From contig NZ_BMYO01000002.1 of the NCBI RefSeq assembly GCF_014652315.1, forward strand, positions 434,001 through 498,000: DNA of 64,000 nt, given 5' to 3'. The first letter of the stretch is position 1. Each line of letters begins with the position of its first letter. Positions 62,219-64,000 of this stretch are shown here, piece after piece. Under the pieces are notes generated by a model, which ran no database searches, was not told the DNA's origin, and worked only from the letters and a program-made list of their open reading frames with translations. A program made the position numbers and the translations under genes. This DNA is from Jeongeupia chitinilytica. Lineage in GTDB: Bacteria > Pseudomonadota > Gammaproteobacteria > Burkholderiales > Chitinibacteraceae.

Positions 62219-62482
62219 CTATCGCCGTGGCGCTTCCGGAAGCACGATATTCACTTCGAGCACTTCCATGTCGTCCCGCTTGTCGAGTTGGACCTTGATG
62301 TCGTCCGGATTGACCGAGACGTACTTGGAGATGACTTCCATCAGCTCCTTCTGCAACTGCGGCAGGTAATCCGGGGTGGCGCGGCCACCGGCGCGCTCGT
62401 GCGCGAGGATGATCTGCAGGCGTTCACGGGCAACCGAGGCGGTCTTCTTCTTCTCGCCGAAAAAATAACTCAGGATGGACAT
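62219..62482 (-). CDS. minE: Cell division topological specificity factor MinE
   Basis: 87 residues. The N-terminal MSILSYFFGEKKKTASVARERLQIILAHER helix activates the MinD ATPase, and the rest is the dimerisation domain. It drives pole-to-pole oscillation of MinCD. It starts 3 bases after minD. Confidence 0.98.
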   Translation of the reverse strand: MSILSYFFGEKKKTASVARERLQIILAHERAGGRATPDYLPQLQKELMEVISKYVSVNPDDIKVQLDKRDDMEVLEVNIVLPEAPRR

Positions 62483-62485
62483 GCA

Positions 62486-63295
62486 TCAACCTCCAAAGAG
62501 CCGCTTCCAGAACGGCTGCTTCGGTGCATCAATAAACCGCAACGGCTTCTGTTCGCCGAGGAAGCGGGCGACAACATCCTTGTACGCTTCGGAGACGTCC
62601 GAACCGTTCAGGTGGATAGCCGGCGAGCCGGCGTTCGAGGCCTGCAGCACGCTTTCCGATTCGGGGATCACGCCGATCAGCGAAATGCGCAGCAGGTGCT
62701 GGACGTCGTCGAGCGAGAGCATTTCGCCCGAATCGACCCGCTTGGGGCTGTAGCGGGTGACCAGCAGGTGGGTCTTCACCGAGCCGCCTTCCTCGGCCTT
62801 CTTCGACTTGGCGTCGAGGATGCCGATGATGCGGTCCGAGTCGCGTACCGAGCTGACTTCCGGGTTGGTGACGACGATGGCTTCGTCGGCGAAATACAGC
62901 GCCAGGAAGGCGCCGGTTTCGATGCCGGCCGGGCTGTCGCAGATCACGTAGTCGAAGGCTTCGTGTTCGAGTTCCTTCAGGACCTTCTCGACACCTTCCT
63001 TCGACAGTGCGTCCTTGTCGCGGGTCTGCGATGCCGGCAGGATGAACAGGTTGTCGCAGTTCTTGTCCTTGATCAGTGCCTGTTTCAGTGACGCTTCGCC
63101 CTGGATGACGTTGACGAAGTCGTACACGACGCGGCGCTCGCAGCCCATGATCAGGTCGAGGTTGCGCAGGCCGACGTCGAAGTCGATGACGGCCGTCTTG
63201 AAGCCGCGCAGTGCGAGGCCCGATGCGAAGCTGGCGCTGGTGGTGGTCTTGCCTACGCCCCCCTTGCCGGAGGTGACGACGATGATCTTGGCCAC
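62486..63295 (-). CDS. minD: Septum site-determining ATPase MinD
   Basis: 269 residues. Deviant Walker A GKGGVGKTT, DFDVGLRNLDL, Walker B region CDSPAGIE, and the C-terminal membrane targeting helix FWKRLFGG. It binds the membrane with ATP and recruits MinC. It lies 32 bases after minC. Confidence 0.99.
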   Translation of the reverse strand: MAKIIVVTSGKGGVGKTTTSASFASGLALRGFKTAVIDFDVGLRNLDLIMGCERRVVYDFVNVIQGEASLKQALIKDKNCDNLFILPASQTRDKDALSKEGVEKVLKELEHEAFDYVICDSPAGIETGAFLALYFADEAIVVTNPEVSSVRDSDRIIGILDAKSKKAEEGGSVKTHLLVTRYSPKRVDSGEMLSLDDVQHLLRISLIGVIPESESVLQASNAGSPAIHLNGSDVSEAYKDVVARFLGEQKPLRFIDAPKQPFWKRLFGG

Positions 63296-63327
63296 GTTGC
63301 AGGATTCCTTTTTCTGTATCTGGTGGT

Positions 63328-64000
63328 TTAGACGAGGCCGCTCAGGGCTTCGATCACGAGTTTGTTTTCGTCGAGGCGCACTTGGGCAGCGCCCGACTTG
63401 ATGTTGGCCGGCAGCGCTTCGTCCAGCGTCCGGTAGACGCCGGCAATCGAAACGAGTTCGGCTTCGAGGCAGGTGGTGTAGACACGGGCGCCGGTATCGC
63501 CGCGGGCGCCAGCCAGGGCACGACCACGCAGCGGCGCATAGACGTGGATGCTGCCGTCGGCGATGACTTCTGCACCGTTCGAGACCAGTGCCAGCACGAC
63601 AAGATCGCCGCCCCGCGCATAGACCTGCTGACCGGCGCGGATCGGCTTGGTCACGATCATGGCCGGTACGCGTTCGGCCGCCACCGGTTTCGGTGTCGGC
63701 AGCTGGGTGACGGCATCCTCGTCGATGACGATCAGCCCTGCTTCGGCTGCCTCGGCGAGCTGTGCGTCATTGCCGCCCTGTGCGGCGACAAGGTTGAGGC
63801 CGAACCGCGCGAGCTGGTCGATCAGTCGCTGCAGCGTGGCAACGTCCGGTGTTTCGGGCAATGCAGCAAAATCGATGGCGACATGACTGCCGCTGAGCAT
63901 GTGTTCGCCGTCGCCGAGCTTCTCGCGCAACTCGGCGTCGATCTGTGCGACGTCGAGCGTGGCCGGCACGAAGCTGACCAGCTGGACGCTGGCGCTCTTG
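63328..64000 (-). CDS. minC: Septum site-determining protein MinC, 5' end cut by window edge
   Basis: About 224 residues are visible; the frame runs off the right edge (the last readable residues are KSASVQLVSFVPATLD). The C-terminal beta-helix domain (PIRAGQQVYARGGDLVVLALVSNGAEVIADGSIHVYAPLRGRALAG) is the MinC signature. It blocks FtsZ assembly away from mid-cell. First gene of minCDE. Confidence 0.97.
   Translation of the reverse strand, partial: KSASVQLVSFVPATLDVAQIDAELREKLGDGEHMLSGSHVAIDFAALPETPDVATLQRLIDQLARFGLNLVAAQGGNDAQLAEAAEAGLIVIDEDAVTQLPTPKPVAAERVPAMIVTKPIRAGQQVYARGGDLVVLALVSNGAEVIADGSIHVYAPLRGRALAGARGDTGARVYTTCLEAELVSIAGVYRTLDEALPANIKSGAAQVRLDENKLVIEALSGLV

Noticed and set aside
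1..64000. CRISPR arrays, insertion sequences, prophage or tRNA genes
   Set aside because: No regularly spaced repeats, transposase or integrase frames, or cloverleaf sequences were seen in the intergenic regions.

Overview
The window is GC-rich chromosomal DNA from a betaproteobacterium, most likely of the order Neisseriales (Chromobacteriaceae or Chitinibacteraceae type). The clues are the rpsF-priB-rpsR-rplI operon, the fimV-truA-trpF-trpB-trpA-accD-folC-SPOR-cvpA-purF-metZ block, a DUF2863 protein, metZ-type transsulfuration and a minCDE cluster. It is core genome. I found no insertion sequence, prophage, CRISPR array, rRNA or tRNA, and no island of foreign composition.

Layout. 1-5.5 kb: 3' end of a SpoVR gene, an unknown secreted protein, DUF2863, GNAT, YkgJ and YhcC-type radical SAM genes. 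5.6-12.6 kb: an RGG-repeat DEAD-box helicase, an MscS channel, an MltF-like lytic transglycosylase, and a MarR/MFS pair with a perfect palindrome next to the marR start. 12.6-17.2 kb: lysine permease, ribosomal protein/PriB operon with a clear sigma-70 promoter, ferredoxin and GluQ. 17.4-30.4 kb: the fimV to metZ block. 30.4-37 kb: a guanidine-II (mini-ykkC) riboswitch in front of a Gdx/SugE exporter, the cstA-ybdD pyruvate transport pair, then nirBD preceded by CTAG-rich inverted repeats and an FNR-like box. 37-47 kb: lysophospholipid transporter/acyltransferase fusion, anmK, an M23 peptidase, a lolC-lolD-ion channel-deacetylase operon, and cfa. 47-52 kb: pflB-pflA behind a perfect FNR box, then prfC. 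52-64 kb: an orphan PAS histidine kinase, uup, a second MltF-like protein, glnD, map, minE, minD and a 3' portion of minC.

Biology. The organism can probably respire and also live without oxygen: pyruvate formate-lyase and NADH nitrite reductase both have FNR-type boxes. It has periplasmic murein turnover and recycling (two MltF-like enzymes, M23 peptidase, AnmK), lipoprotein export (LolCD), and membrane modification (Cfa, acyltransferase).

Most unusual observation: trpB has an in-frame gap of about 17 codons that removes the glycine-rich loop binding the pyridoxal phosphate, while everything around it is normal. Read literally, this tryptophan synthase beta chain should not work. It is either a real null or altered allele, or a sequence error. 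Next in interest are the guanidine riboswitch, the paired CTAG palindromes before nirB, an internally duplicated YbdD protein, and a five-copy CGGCG pentamer tract near the start of glnD.
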